From: Luteimonas sp.
Lineage (GTDB): Bacteria; Pseudomonadota; Gammaproteobacteria; Xanthomonadales; Xanthomonadaceae
Reading direction: 5' to 3'
Length of the DNA stretch: 64,000 nt
Assembly (NCBI GenBank): GCA_024707405.1
Contig: JANPZU010000003.1
Location: 186,001-250,000, forward strand
In this document: piece by piece, positions 1 to 8,763 of the stretch
How the letters are laid out: the number at the start of each line of letters is the position of its first letter
Numbering within the stretch: position 1 is the first letter of the stretch
Position numbers and translations under genes: made by a program
Notes under the pieces: generated by a model
Database searches by the model: none
What the model saw: only the letters and a program-made list of their open reading frames with translations
What the model was told of the DNA's origin: nothing

Positions 1-455
1 AGGATCTCCAGCGCCGTGAGGCTGTCGGGCGCCATCGCGGTCCATCCCATCTGGAACTGGTTTGCGATGCAATTGGTGGCATCGTTCCAGCTCACGCCCC
101 CAACCGTCTGCCAACCGGCCGGCACCTGCACGTTGGCCACCGCCATGGGCTGCGCGAAGCCGTTGCGATCGATGATCTGCACCTGCTGCATGCGGCTGGT
201 GTCCAGTTGCGGCGGCATCGGCAGCCTTGCCGCCGGCCCATCCGGAGACATTGAAGGGAAGTTCGCGCGCATCTCCGGCGCAACTACCGACGGATCGAAC
301 CCCCCATCCTGCGCCGGTGGCCAGGGGGCGTTCCCGGCTCCGGCATTCGGCTCGACCGATGTGATGCCCTCCTGCGGCACGTCGCCTGTACACGCGGCCA
401 AGGCCAGCGCGAACGTCGCGGCCAGCAGGCCGTGGGTGCGGTTGCATTGCTTCAT
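1..455 (-). CDS. Putative lipoprotein, 3' end beyond window
   Basis: This leftward gene starts at the ATG at 455 and runs off the left edge, so only about 151 residues are visible. It opens with MKQCNRTHG, a hydrophobic stretch rich in Leu and Ala, and a lipobox LAAC with the acceptor cysteine at residue 22, which predicts export and lipidation. The next 60 residues are rich in Pro, Gly and Asn and look disordered. A more ordered part follows, around VPAGWQTVGGVSW. I do not recognise the family. It may be a membrane-anchored partner of the neighbouring sigma factor/kinase pair, but that rests on position only. Confidence 0.75.
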   Translation of the reverse strand, partial: MKQCNRTHGLLAATFALALAACTGDVPQEGITSVEPNAGAGNAPWPPAQDGGFDPSVVAPEMRANFPSMSPDGPAARLPMPPQLDTSRMQQVQIIDRNGFAQPMAVANVQVPAGWQTVGGVSWNDATNCIANQFQMGWTAMAPDSLTALEI

Positions 456-483
456 CGTCGAATCCCCGAGTGGGCGTGATTGC

Positions 484-501
484 CCTGTCATCGGTGACAG
501 G
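484..501. promoter_or_regulatory. Inverted repeat upstream of the lipoprotein gene
   Basis: CCTGTCA and TGACAGG form a perfect 7-bp inverted repeat around the 4-nt spacer TCGG. It lies 28 bp upstream of the lipoprotein start and 118 bp upstream of the rightward small gene. Its position suggests an operator. It could also form a small RNA hairpin. No T-run follows, so a terminator is unlikely. Confidence 0.35.
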
Positions 502-619
502 CGCAAGACGCCACCGAAATGGCTCACGGAGTCCACGAGAACCGGAATGAGCCATTCCGCCCTCACCTTGCGCCTTGTCGATCAACGGCTCACCGATCGC
601 CAGGAGGAAGTCGCACGCC

Positions 620-829
620 ATGCCCGATGCCGACCACGAAGTTGCCGCCACCCGCCGGATCCTGTTCGCACGGATCGCCGCGCGTGCCGGCGAGCGGGAT
701 GTGCTGCGCGCGGAACGCCTGCTGTTGCGTGGCCTGCAACGCCAGTGGCCGGACGCATTGATCAGCAACCTGTTGCACGGCCTGCTGGCCAGGGCCATGC
801 CAGGCACGCCGCGCGGGGATGCCCCATGA
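620..829 (+). CDS. Small hypothetical protein, 69 aa
   Basis: The ATG at 620 follows a strong AGGAGG at 602-607, and the reading frame closes at 829. The product is arginine- and leucine-rich, with an amphipathic middle (about residues 7-50) that looks helical. It has no signal peptide or membrane segment. It is convergent with the ECF sigma gene, whose stop lies 35 bp further on. I do not recognise a family. The good ribosome binding site is the main reason for calling it. A regulator of the adjacent sigma factor is possible but unsupported. Confidence 0.45.
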   Translation: MPDADHEVAATRRILFARIAARAGERDVLRAERLLLRGLQRQWPDALISNLLHGLLARAMPGTPRGDAP

Positions 830-864
830 TCGACAATGAGTACAAACGCCTGTGCGGCGCGTGG

Positions 865-1422
865 TCAGCCCTGATCGGACAGGGCGTCGAACAGCCAGGC
901 GCGGGCGGCCTGCCAGTGGCGCTTGACCGTGGCCGGCGACAGGCCAAGGGCCTCGGCGGTCTCCTCGATGGTCAAGCCGCCGAAGTAACGCAACTCGACG
1001 ACACGCCCCTTGTCGGGGTCGATGGCTTCGAGTCGCGCGAGCGCAGCGTCGAGTGAAGCGATGTCGATGTCGCTGCACTCCCACACCAGTTCCACCTCGG
1101 TCAGTGACAGCCGCTCGCCACCGTCGCGTTTCCCGGCCGAACGCCTGCGCGCATGGTCGACAAGGATTTCCCGCATGATCCTCGCCGCGAGCCGCACGAA
1201 ATGAACCCGATCCTGCCAATCGATGCGATCCATCCCGCCCAGGCGCATGTAGGCCTCGTTGACCAATGCGGTCGGCTGCAGGGTATGGCTGGCGCGTTCC
1301 CCGGCAAGTTGCCGGCGCGCGATGGCGTGCAGTTCGGGATAGGCAAGCGCGACCAGGCGATCCCGCGCACCGAGATCGCCGCTTCTCCAAGCCACGAGCA
1401 ATTGCGTGAATTCACCATCCAC
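865..1422 (-). CDS. ECF sigma factor, kinase-associated type
   Basis: An RNA polymerase sigma factor of 185 aa with a GTG start at 1422. The N-terminal half is sigma region 2 (about residues 1-95) and carries HTLQPTALVNEAYMRL. The C-terminal region 4 holds a helix-turn-helix around LTIEETAEALGLSPATVKRH. The sequence resembles the TIGR02999 family of ECF factors often found beside Ser/Thr kinases. The acidic DAED motif, usual in region 2.2 of ECF factors, is replaced here by QPTA with Thr51. No anti-sigma gene is adjacent. The gene is divergent from a Ser/Thr kinase, with 104 bp between the starts. This suggests control by phosphorylation, an inference from described sigma-kinase pairs. Confidence 0.9.
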   Translation of the reverse strand: MDGEFTQLLVAWRSGDLGARDRLVALAYPELHAIARRQLAGERASHTLQPTALVNEAYMRLGGMDRIDWQDRVHFVRLAARIMREILVDHARRRSAGKRDGGERLSLTEVELVWECSDIDIASLDAALARLEAIDPDKGRVVELRYFGGLTIEETAEALGLSPATVKRHWQAARAWLFDALSDQG

Positions 1423-1526
1423 GCCATCGAGTGTATCAGTGGCAACGCGTCTCGATTCACCGCACCACCCCGAGGTTTGCTACGGTCACGGACTCACCGG
1501 CGGTACCGTCGGCACGGGGACTGGTG

Positions 1527-3914
1527 ATGGACAAGGCCGGGGAACATCTGGTGCTGCAATGGTTCGAGCGGGCGCTCGACGTGTCATCCGCCGATCGCCG
1601 CGCCTGGCTCGATACGCAGGATCTGCCCGAATGGTTGCATGCACGCGTGGCCCGGCTGGTCGAAACGGAATCGGCGCTCGACGGCTTCCTCGAAGAACCG
1701 GCTGCGGCGGTCAGTCCGGAAGGCTTCCCGCAACTGGGCGAGCGCCTCGGCAACTTCGAGCTCATCGCACCCATCGACAGCGGCGGCATGGGCGTGGTCT
1801 ACCTCGGGCGACGCGCAGACGACGCGTTCGAGCAGCGCGTGGCGCTGAAACTCATCCGACCTCTGCACCTGGGCGCGAACCTCGCCTTTCGCAGACAACT
1901 GGTCGCACGTTTCGAGAACGAACGCGCCCTGCTCGCACGCATGACCCACCCGAACATCGCACGCATCCTCGACGGCGGCAGCACCACCTCGGGCATCCCG
2001 TGGCTGGCGATGGAATACGTGGATGGCGTATCCCTGCTCGAATACTGCGAACGCCACGCGCTCGACATCCCCAACCGCCTGCGCCTGTTCCGCAAGGTCT
2101 GCGACGGCGTGCAGGAAGCGCACCGCAATCTGATCGTCCATCGCGACCTGAAGCCCGACAACATCCTGGTCGATGGCAGCGGCGAGCCCAAGCTGCTCGA
2201 CTTCGGCATCGCACGCCTGCTCGAAGGCGACGATGCGGGCGAAGCGTCATCGCTGACTTCGCTGACGGCGATGACACCCGCCTACGCCAGCCCCGAGCAA
2301 GTACGCAGGCAACCGACCACGACCCGCTCGGACGTGTATTCGCTCGGCGTGATGCTCTACCAATTGCTGGCCGGCGACGCACCGTACAAGTTGACAGGCC
2401 TCAGCCCGGCGGAGGCCGAACGCACGATCTGCGAGACGCAGCCACGTCCTCTGCGGATTGCACTCGACCAGGCACCGCTTGACGACGCCGTCCGCCAACG
2501 CCGCCTGTCGCAGATCGACGGCGATCTCGACAGGATCGTCGCCAAGGCGATGCACAAGGACGTCGAGCGCCGTTACGGCTCCGCGCAGGAACTGGCCGAC
2601 GACATCCAGCGTCGTCTCGAAGGCCGGCCGGTGCGCGCGCACGCGGATTCGGCCACCTACCGCATCGGCAAGTTTATCGGCCGGCATCGCCTCGGCACGA
2701 CATTGGCATCGCTCGCACTGGCCGCGGTCGTGTCCGCGGCGGGCGTGGCCATGTGGCAGGCGCGCGAAGCCGATCGCGCCGCACAGGACACGCGACAGGT
2801 GAATGCATTCCTGATCGACGTGCTGACCTTGTCCGATCCCAACAACACCGGCAACGAGCTGACGCTGGCGCAGGTGCTGGAGAACGCTGGCGAACGCATC
2901 GACGAGAAATTCGCCAATCGTCCAGACCTGGCTTCCGAAGTGCGCCATGCCATCGGCTACAGCATGCTGAGCCACCACCGGCTCGATGCCGCCGCGAAGA
3001 TGCTCGAAGCCGCGCACCGCGAGTCCGTCACTGCCTATGGCGCAAACGACATCCGCACCCTGCGGATCCTGGATGGCCTGGCCGAACTGCGTCGCGAGCA
3101 AGGTCGCACCGACGAAGCCGTCGCACTCTACCTGCAAGGCATCGAGGCCATCGAACGCGGCGGGCTGCACAACGACGCACTCTACCCGTCGCTGCTCAAC
3201 AACCTCGGGCTGCTGTACCTGATCGAGGAGGACTACGCCCAGGCCGATCCCTACCTGCAGCGCGCTCTGGCCGCCTTGGATGCGGGCACCGACCCGGGCC
3301 ACCCCGCCGACCATGCCAGCCTGGTGGGCAACCTGGCACAGATCGCGCATGGACTGGAAGACCTGCCCCGCGCCGAGCGCCTCTACCGGCAGGCACAGGC
3401 TGAACTGGAGGCCGCATTCCCGGAAGGAACGCCCGACATCGCCTTCGTGCTGAACAATCGCGCCCTACTGGCCGAGGAGCAGGGCCAACTGGAAGAATCC
3501 CTCGCCCTCCATCGACAATCGCTCGACGTGCGACGGCGCAGCTTCCGCAACGACCACCCGATGGTCGCTGTCGCACTGACCAGCATCGCAAGGCTCGCGA
3601 CCCGACTCGGGCAACGCGAAGAAGCGCTGGCCACCGCGATCGAAGCCGCCGCCATCGCCGACAAGGTCTACACCCAACCGCATCCGCGGCATGCATCTAC
3701 CTACGCGACCCTGTCGCAGGCGCATATGCTTGCCGACGATCCGCTTGCCGCCGCGGCCGCATTGCGGCGCGCGCTCGAACTGGAGGCCGCGGTGGAAGTG
3801 CAAGTCCCCAGCGTCGCCCGCTACATCGCCGATACCCGCGCCCGCTACTGCGCCCGACCCGATGCCGAGGCCGGGACTTGCGCACAAGGATCAACGGCCC
3901 GAAGCCCGCGCTGA
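1527..3914 (+). CDS. Membrane Ser/Thr protein kinase with TPR repeats
   Basis: A Hanks-type kinase of 795 aa. The glycine loop is near residues 84-92 (DSGGMGVVY), the ATP-binding lysine is in VALKLI (about 108), the catalytic loop HRDLKPDN is at 205-212, and the metal-binding DFG is in LDFGIAR (224-230). SPEQ replaces APE in the activation segment. One membrane helix lies at about 389-410, and the remainder is a TPR array (about 450-780), probably periplasmic. The ATG at 1527 is chosen because it gives the usual short N-terminal region; an upstream ATG at 1431 is in frame but lies in the promoter region shared with the sigma gene. Divergence from the ECF gene suggests that the sigma factor is a substrate. 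Confidence 0.9.
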   Translation: MDKAGEHLVLQWFERALDVSSADRRAWLDTQDLPEWLHARVARLVETESALDGFLEEPAAAVSPEGFPQLGERLGNFELIAPIDSGGMGVVYLGRRADDAFEQRVALKLIRPLHLGANLAFRRQLVARFENERALLARMTHPNIARILDGGSTTSGIPWLAMEYVDGVSLLEYCERHALDIPNRLRLFRKVCDGVQEAHRNLIVHRDLKPDNILVDGSGEPKLLDFGIARLLEGDDAGEASSLTSLTAMTPAYASPEQVRRQPTTTRSDVYSLGVMLYQLLAGDAPYKLTGLSPAEAERTICETQPRPLRIALDQAPLDDAVRQRRLSQIDGDLDRIVAKAMHKDVERRYGSAQELADDIQRRLEGRPVRAHADSATYRIGKFIGRHRLGTTLASLALAAVVSAAGVAMWQAREADRAAQDTRQVNAFLIDVLTLSDPNNTGNELTLAQVLENAGERIDEKFANRPDLASEVRHAIGYSMLSHHRLDAAAKMLEAAHRESVTAYGANDIRTLRILDGLAELRREQGRTDEAVALYLQGIEAIERGGLHNDALYPSLLNNLGLLYLIEEDYAQADPYLQRALAALDAGTDPGHPADHASLVGNLAQIAHGLEDLPRAERLYRQAQAELEAAFPEGTPDIAFVLNNRALLAEEQGQLEESLALHRQSLDVRRRSFRNDHPMVAVALTSIARLATRLGQREEALATAIEAAAIADKVYTQPHPRHASTYATLSQAHMLADDPLAAAAALRRALELEAAVEVQVPSVARYIADTRARYCARPDAEAGTCAQGSTARSPR

Positions 3915-3970
3915 AGCCGATATCCGGCCGCTCCGGACGCCCCGGTACGGTTGTTCCGGCCCCGGTCGGC

Positions 3971-3976
3971 TAGACT
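3971..3976 (+). promoter_or_regulatory. Candidate -10 box for accA
   Basis: TAGACT, 30 bp before the accA start, resembles the TAGAAT-type -10 boxes found upstream of several other genes in this window. No clear -35 is visible. Confidence 0.3.
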
Positions 3977-4006
3977 TTGCGCTTTCCGGCCACCGGCCCG
4001 CGCTTG

Positions 4007-4965
4007 ATGAACCCGAACTACCTCGACTTCGAACAACCCATCGCCGACCTCGAGGCGAAGATCCAGGAACTGCGGCAGGCCAGCCACGGCCCCGAAGTCA
4101 ACATCGACGCCGAGCTGCACACGCTGCAGGACAAGCTGCGCAAGCGCACCGCGCACATCTTCCGCGACCTGACCCCGTGGCAGGTCTCGCAACTCGCGCG
4201 CCATCCCGCACGCCCGTACACCAACGACTACATCCGCAACATCTGCGACGAATTCGAGGAACTGGCCGGCGACCGCGCCTATGCCGACGATTCCGCCATC
4301 GTCGGCGGACTCGGCCGCATCGATGGCCGCAGCGTGGTGATCATCGGCCACCAGAAGGGCCGCGACACCAAGGCCAAGGTGCGTCGCAATTTCGGCATGC
4401 CGCGCCCGGAGGGCTACCGCAAGGCGTTGCGGCTGATGAAGATGGCCGAGCGCTTCAAGCTGCCGCTGCTGACCTTCATCGACACGCCCGGCGCCTATCC
4501 CGGCATCGGTGCCGAGGAACGCGGCCAGTCCGAGGCCATCGCCCGCAACCTGATGGAAATGGCGGAACTGAAGACGCCCATCGTCTGCACGGTCATCGGC
4601 GAAGGCGGCTCCGGCGGCGCGCTGGCCATCGGCGTCGGTGATCGCACGCTGATGCTGGAATACAGCACCTACTCGGTCATCTCCCCGAAGGCTGCGCGTC
4701 GATCCTGTGGAAGGACGCGAAGAAGGCCAAGGACGCCGCCGAACAACTGGGGCTCACCGCCAAGCGCCTGCACGGCCTCGGCCTGATCGACAAGATCGTG
4801 CGCGAACCCATCGGTGGCGCGCATCGCAATCCGCGCCAGACCGCGATCCGGCTCAAGGCCGTGCTGCGCAACGAACTCGATGCGCTCGACGGCGTGCCGA
4901 TGCCGGAACTGCTGGAGCGGCGCTATCGCCGGCTGCGCGGCTACGGCGCCTACGAAGCCGCCTGA
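4007..4965 (+). pseudogene. accA: Acetyl-CoA carboxylase carboxyltransferase alpha, frameshifted
   Basis: AccA forms the carboxyltransferase with AccD and makes malonyl-CoA for fatty acid synthesis. The first 226 codons from the ATG at 4007 are typical ([51 protein letters not shown]). At a run of four C at 4683-4686 the frame breaks: SVISP is followed by KAARRSC where AccA has EGCASILW. Adding one C restores [20 protein letters not shown] and the frame then reads to the stop at 4963-4965. The restored protein has 319 aa, the expected length. AccA is essential and no second copy is seen, so a sequencing or assembly error in the C run is more likely than a real mutation. Confidence 0.93.
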
Positions 4966-5004
4966 CGCCGGGAATCCACCACGCCAGCCTGCAGGGACGC
5001 CAAG

Positions 5005-5742
5005 ATGGGGCCGATCCTCGTTCTCTCGATCCTCCTGCAGGTGGGCTGCGCGGTGCATGTGGTGCGCACCGGTCGGCCGCTGTACTGGATCTTCATCCTG
5101 CTGATCGGTTCGTACATCGCGGTGCTGATCTACCTGCTCGCGGAAGTGCTTCCCGAACTGGCCAACGGTCGCAAGGCACGCTCGCTGGCACGCAACGTGC
5201 AACGCCACATCGATCCGGAACGCGACACGCGCGAAGCCAGCCGCAGGCTCGACATCGCCGACACGCTCGACAACCGCCGCCAGCTTGCCGAGCAGCGCCT
5301 GCTTGCCGGCAACCACGCCGAGGCCGAGGAGCTCTACCGCGCCTCGCTCAAGGGTCTGTACGCCACCGATCCGCACCTGATGCTCGGTCTGGCGAAGGCA
5401 CAGTTCGGACTCGGGCGCCCCGACGAGACGCGCAGGACGCTCGACGAGCTGATTGCCGCCAACCCGGACTTTCGTTCGCACGACGGGCATTTGCTGTACG
5501 CCCGTGCCGTGGAGGCCAGCGGCGACATTCCCGCCGCGTTGCACGAATACGAAGCGCTGGTGCAGGGATTCCCGGGAGAAGAAGCTCGCGCGCGCCACGG
5601 GCTGCTGCTCAAGCGCGAGGGCGACGCCGCAGGGGCCGAGCGCGTGTTCCGCGAGATCCTCAAGCGTGCCGACACGCTGCCGTCCTACTACCGCCGCGAA
5701 CAACGCGAGTGGATCGACATCGCCAGGCGCGAAACGACCTGA
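5005..5742 (+). CDS. Membrane-anchored TPR protein
   Basis: A protein of 245 aa. Its first 48 residues hold two hydrophobic segments (MGPILVLSILLQVGCAVHVV and YWIFILLIGSYIAVLIYLLA), and TPR-like helices follow (about 85-235, e.g. AEELYRASLKGLY, LMLGLAKAQFGLGRPDETRR). The start at 5005 has AGGGA about 10 nt upstream and lies 39 bp after the accA stop, so it may be co-transcribed with accA. TPR proteins of this layout are common in xanthomonads. The partner and role are not known to me. A scaffold for a membrane complex is a guess from the fold. Confidence 0.8.
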   Translation: MGPILVLSILLQVGCAVHVVRTGRPLYWIFILLIGSYIAVLIYLLAEVLPELANGRKARSLARNVQRHIDPERDTREASRRLDIADTLDNRRQLAEQRLLAGNHAEAEELYRASLKGLYATDPHLMLGLAKAQFGLGRPDETRRTLDELIAANPDFRSHDGHLLYARAVEASGDIPAALHEYEALVQGFPGEEARARHGLLLKREGDAAGAERVFREILKRADTLPSYYRREQREWIDIARRETT

Positions 5743-5793
5743 CGCCTCACGCCAGTCGCCATGTCCTGTGCGGCAACCGGCGCATCCCGGGGC

Positions 5794-5799
5794 TAGAAT
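5794..5799 (+). promoter_or_regulatory. Candidate -10 box
   Basis: TAGAAT, 39 bp upstream of the ATG at 5839, in the context GGCTAGAATC. The same TAGAAT hexamer is found at 37756 and 53841. Confidence 0.35.
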
Positions 5800-5838
5800 C
5801 GCCCTGTCCGCATCCGGCGGGCATTCGGGGAAAACACC

Positions 5839-6135
5839 ATGATCATCAAGAAACTGGATGTCATTTCCGTGGGCAAGATCTCGGGCATCATCGCCGCCGC
5901 CATCGGCCTGATCGCGGGACTGCTGTTCTTCATTTTCGGCGGGTTGATCGGTGGCCTGATCGGCGCCAACCAGGGGGGCGGTGGTGGCCTGATCGCCTTC
6001 GGCGGTGGCGTGTTCGGCCTCGTGCTGCTGCCGATCCTCTATGGCGTCCTCGGATTCATCGGCGGACTGATCCAGGCCTTCATCTACAACATCGCGGCAG
6101 GCTTCGTCGGCGGCATCCGCATCGAAACGGAATGA
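5839..6135 (+). CDS. Small membrane protein, DUF3566-like
   Basis: A protein of 98 aa. Residues 1-15 (MIIKKLDVISVGKIS) are followed by two glycine-rich membrane segments (about 16-45 and 50-85). The opening, KxLDVxSVGKISG, resembles the DUF3566 family of small transmembrane proteins. The start is fixed by CGGGGA just upstream, and a candidate -10 precedes it. A strong terminator follows at 6144, so it is probably a single-gene transcript. The function is unknown. Confidence 0.75.
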   Translation: MIIKKLDVISVGKISGIIAAAIGLIAGLLFFIFGGLIGGLIGANQGGGGGLIAFGGGVFGLVLLPILYGVLGFIGGLIQAFIYNIAAGFVGGIRIETE

Positions 6136-6143
6136 CGGCAACC

Positions 6144-6168
6144 GGCACCGGCACATGCCGGTGCCTTT
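6144..6168 (+). terminator. Intrinsic terminator after the DUF3566-like gene
   Basis: GGCACCGGCA and TGCCGGTGCC form a perfect 10-bp stem with a 2-nt loop, followed by TTT. It begins 8 bp after the stop at 6135. The ATG at 6155 lies in the loop and stem, which argues against using it as the tilS start. Confidence 0.65.
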
Positions 6169-6184
6169 CCGCGTGCAAGCACGG

Positions 6185-7507
6185 ATGCCTGACGATGCCA
6201 TGCACATGTTGATGACACTGCCTCCATCCCAGCCCCGTCAGCCGATCCTGGTCGGCTACAGCGGCGGCCTCGATTCGACCGTGCTGCTGCACCGGCTTGC
6301 CGGTGACGATGCGCTTCGGCTCCATGGCCTGCGCGCCATCCATGTCCACCACGGCCTGCACGCCGATGCCGATACCTGGGCCATGCACTGCGAGCGCGAA
6401 TGCGCGGCATTGGGCATCGACCTGTCGGTGGTGCGCGTGGAGGTCGACCGCGATGGCGGCGACGGACTGGAAGCGGCTGCGCGTGCCGCGCGCCATGCCG
6501 CGTTCGCATCGGCGATGGGCGAAGGCGAAATCCTCGCTCTCGCCCACCATCTGGACGACCAGGCCGAAACCTTCCTGCTGCGTGCCTTGCGTGCATCGGG
6601 CGATGGCCTCGGCGCGATGCAGCCATGGCGCGCATTCGCCGCTGGCTGGCTATGGCGACCACTGCTCGATACGCCGCGCGCGAGCTTGCACGCATACGCC
6701 GACCAACACCACCTGCGCTGGATCGAGGATCCATCGAACGAAGACGATGCACATGACCGCAACTTCCTGCGCCATCGGGTGATGCCGCTGCTGCGCGAGC
6801 GATGGCCGCACGCACCGGCATCGCTGGCGCGCAGCGCCGGACTGCAACAGGCATCGGCTGCGCTGCTCGCCGAGGGCGACGCCCAGGCCCTGGCGCAGGT
6901 GCGCGGCATCGATCCATATTGCATCGACGCGGCCCGGCTGTCGGCATTGCCGGCCCCGCGCCGCGCGCGCGTGATGCGGCTGTGGATCGCGCAATGCGGA
7001 TTGCCGGCATTGCCGGCCGAAGGCATCGCACGCATCGAACGCGACCTGCTCCCGACCGGCCACGGCGACGTGCCGGAATTCGGCTGGCGCGACGCGGTGG
7101 TACGGCGCTGGCGCGACCTGCTCTGGGCCGAACGCCACCGCCCCGCGCTGCCTTCCGGCTTCCGCGTGGCGTGGGATGGCACGACGGCGCTTGCACTGCC
7201 GACCGGCGACCGCTTCGCCTTCGATCCCGTCCCGGGAACCGATGCATCGCCAGGCCACGGCCCGTGGATCGTGCACGCGCGCCAAGGTGGCGAACGCATC
7301 GTGCTGCCCGGCCGCGGACATACGCATTCGCTCAAGCATGCGCTGCAGGATCTCGGCGTGCCGCCGTGGTGGCGCGAACGACTGCCGTTGCTGTCCTCGC
7401 CCGACGGCGCCCTGCTCGCAGCCGGCGACCTGCTGTTCTCGGCCACGTTCGATGTGTGGGCGCGCACGACCGGGCGGCGATTGCACTGGTCGCGATCGAC
7501 ATCCTGA
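6185..7507 (+). CDS. tilS: tRNA(Ile)-lysidine synthase
   Basis: TilS attaches lysine to C34 of the minor tRNA-Ile (CAU anticodon) using ATP, which switches its decoding from AUG to AUA. The PP-loop motif SGGLDST lies near residue 26, followed by [14 protein letters not shown] and [15 protein letters not shown], all typical. The C-terminal substrate-binding domain is present ([28 protein letters not shown]). The length of 440 aa fits the family. The start is uncertain: ATGs at 6185, 6200 and 6206 are all possible and none has a clear ribosome binding site. Upstream ATG 6155 lies inside a terminator. Confidence 0.95.
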   Translation: MPDDAMHMLMTLPPSQPRQPILVGYSGGLDSTVLLHRLAGDDALRLHGLRAIHVHHGLHADADTWAMHCERECAALGIDLSVVRVEVDRDGGDGLEAAARAARHAAFASAMGEGEILALAHHLDDQAETFLLRALRASGDGLGAMQPWRAFAAGWLWRPLLDTPRASLHAYADQHHLRWIEDPSNEDDAHDRNFLRHRVMPLLRERWPHAPASLARSAGLQQASAALLAEGDAQALAQVRGIDPYCIDAARLSALPAPRRARVMRLWIAQCGLPALPAEGIARIERDLLPTGHGDVPEFGWRDAVVRRWRDLLWAERHRPALPSGFRVAWDGTTALALPTGDRFAFDPVPGTDASPGHGPWIVHARQGGERIVLPGRGHTHSLKHALQDLGVPPWWRERLPLLSSPDGALLAAGDLLFSATFDVWARTTGRRLHWSRSTS

Positions 7508-7521
7508 CGAGAGGCTTGGCT

Positions 7522-7527
7522 TACACT
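7522..7527 (+). promoter_or_regulatory. Candidate -10 for a possibly leaderless xseB
   Basis: TACACT ends 6 bp before the xseB ATG at 7534. If it is a -10, transcription would start at or next to the ATG and give a leaderless mRNA. No Shine-Dalgarno sequence is seen before this ATG, which agrees. Confidence 0.3.
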
Positions 7528-7533
7528 TCACCC

Positions 7534-7806
7534 ATGGCCAAGAAACCCGCCGCCGAGCCTTCCCCCGTCGCCGATTTCGAGCAGTCGCTCGATCAGCTCG
7601 AGCAACTGGTCGGCAAGATGGAACACGGCGACATGAGCCTGGAAGAGTCGCTGGGTGCCTATGAACGCGGCGTGGCGCTGTACCGGCGTTGCCAGCAGGC
7701 GCTGGAAGAAGCCGAGCTGCGCGTGCGCCTGCTGACCGACCCGGATGCGCCGGCGAAGGCAGTGCCCTTCCCCGATGCCGCGGATCCGGCATCCGGCGAG
7801 CGTTGA
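7534..7806 (+). CDS. xseB: Exodeoxyribonuclease VII small subunit
   Basis: A protein of 90 aa. XseB joins the large subunit XseA to form the ATP-independent single-strand exonuclease VII. The family core is clear: [19 protein letters not shown], then [20 protein letters not shown] and a helix rich in Glu and Leu. The C-terminal 20 residues are variable. It is followed by ispA at 11 bp, the usual xseB-ispA order. xseA is not in this window. Confidence 0.95.
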   Translation: MAKKPAAEPSPVADFEQSLDQLEQLVGKMEHGDMSLEESLGAYERGVALYRRCQQALEEAELRVRLLTDPDAPAKAVPFPDAADPASGER

Positions 7807-7817
7807 TCGCAACTGCC

Positions 7818-8702
7818 GTGGTGACTGCACCCCCGCTGGCCACCTGGCGTGAACGCGCCGACGCCGTGCTGGCGCGCGCCCTCGACGGACTCGACGGCAC
7901 CGAACCGCGCCTGCTCGCCGCCATGCGCCACGCCGTGCTGCTGGGCGGCAAGCGCATGCGCCCGATGCTGGTCTACGCCGCCGGCACCGCCTGCGGCGCC
8001 AGCGAGGACGCGCTGGATGCACCCGCCGCCGCCGTCGAACTCATCCATGCCTATTCGCTGGTGCATGACGACTTGCCGGCAATGGACAACGACGCCCTGC
8101 GCCGCGGCCAGCCCACCGTGCATGTCGCCTTCGACGAGGCCACGGCGATCCTCGCGGGCGATGCCCTGCAAGCGCTGGCGTTCTCCACGCTCGCCGCATC
8201 GTCGCTGCCGGCTGGGCGCGTGGTCGCGATGCTGGCCGAGCTTGCCAGCGCCTCCGGTGCCGCCGGCATGTGCGGCGGCCAGGCCTTCGATCTCGCCGCG
8301 ACGGGCCAGGCATCCTCTACCTCGTTGCCGGCGCTGGAGCACCTGCACGCACTGAAGACCGGCGCGCTCTTGCGAGCGGCGGTGCGCCTCGGCGCCATCG
8401 CCGCCGGCGCAGACGACGCCACACGCACACGACTGGACGATTTCGCCGATGCGCTCGGCCTCGGCTTCCAGGTCCGCGACGACCTGCTCGATATCGAAGG
8501 CGACAGCGCCACGCTCGGCAAGACCGCCGGCAAGGACGTTGCTCAGGACAAGGCCACCTTCCCGGCACTCATCGGCGTGGACGCGTCACGGGCGCGCCTG
8601 CAGGCGCTGGCCGCACGGATGCAGGAGGCATTGGCCGCTTGTCCCGGCGATACCACTGCCCTGCTGCAGTTGGGACGGCTGGCAGTCGAACGCGACCGCT
8701 AG
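7818..8702 (+). CDS. ispA: Farnesyl diphosphate synthase (polyprenyl synthase)
   Basis: Condenses isopentenyl diphosphate with dimethylallyl and geranyl diphosphate to make farnesyl diphosphate for undecaprenyl and quinone synthesis. The family motifs are present: LGGKRMRP, the first Asp-rich motif in LVHDDLPAMDND, GDALQALAF, MCGGQAFDL, KTGALLRAAV and the second Asp-rich motif in FQVRDDLLDIEGD. No ATG is available: GTG at 7818 (taken here, 294 aa), GTG at 7821 or TTG at 7803 are the options. TTG 7803 would overlap the xseB stop and would imply translational coupling. dxs, which often follows, is absent. Confidence 0.95.
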   Translation: MVTAPPLATWRERADAVLARALDGLDGTEPRLLAAMRHAVLLGGKRMRPMLVYAAGTACGASEDALDAPAAAVELIHAYSLVHDDLPAMDNDALRRGQPTVHVAFDEATAILAGDALQALAFSTLAASSLPAGRVVAMLAELASASGAAGMCGGQAFDLAATGQASSTSLPALEHLHALKTGALLRAAVRLGAIAAGADDATRTRLDDFADALGLGFQVRDDLLDIEGDSATLGKTAGKDVAQDKATFPALIGVDASRARLQALAARMQEALAACPGDTTALLQLGRLAVERDR

Positions 8703-8724
8703 GGCCTGTCGCCCGAAGTAAAAC

Positions 8725-8755
8725 TGCCGCCGGCACCCATCGGGCACCGGCGGCA
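8725..8755. terminator. Bidirectional terminator hairpin
   Basis: TGCCGCCGG and CCGGCGGCA make a 9-bp stem around a 13-nt loop, between the convergent ispA and DUF4870 genes. No strong T-run is seen on either side. Confidence 0.5.
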
Positions 8756-8763
8756 AGCACGCA

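Noticed and set aside
16..1056. Long rightward reading frame over the lipoprotein and sigma gene region
   Set aside because: It runs antisense to the lipoprotein and ECF genes, is rich in Arg, Pro and Gly, and has no recognisable domain. High GC favours such false frames.
6155..6184. Upstream ATG for tilS
   Set aside because: The ATG lies within the hairpin of the preceding terminator. Starts at 6185 or 6200 are more plausible.
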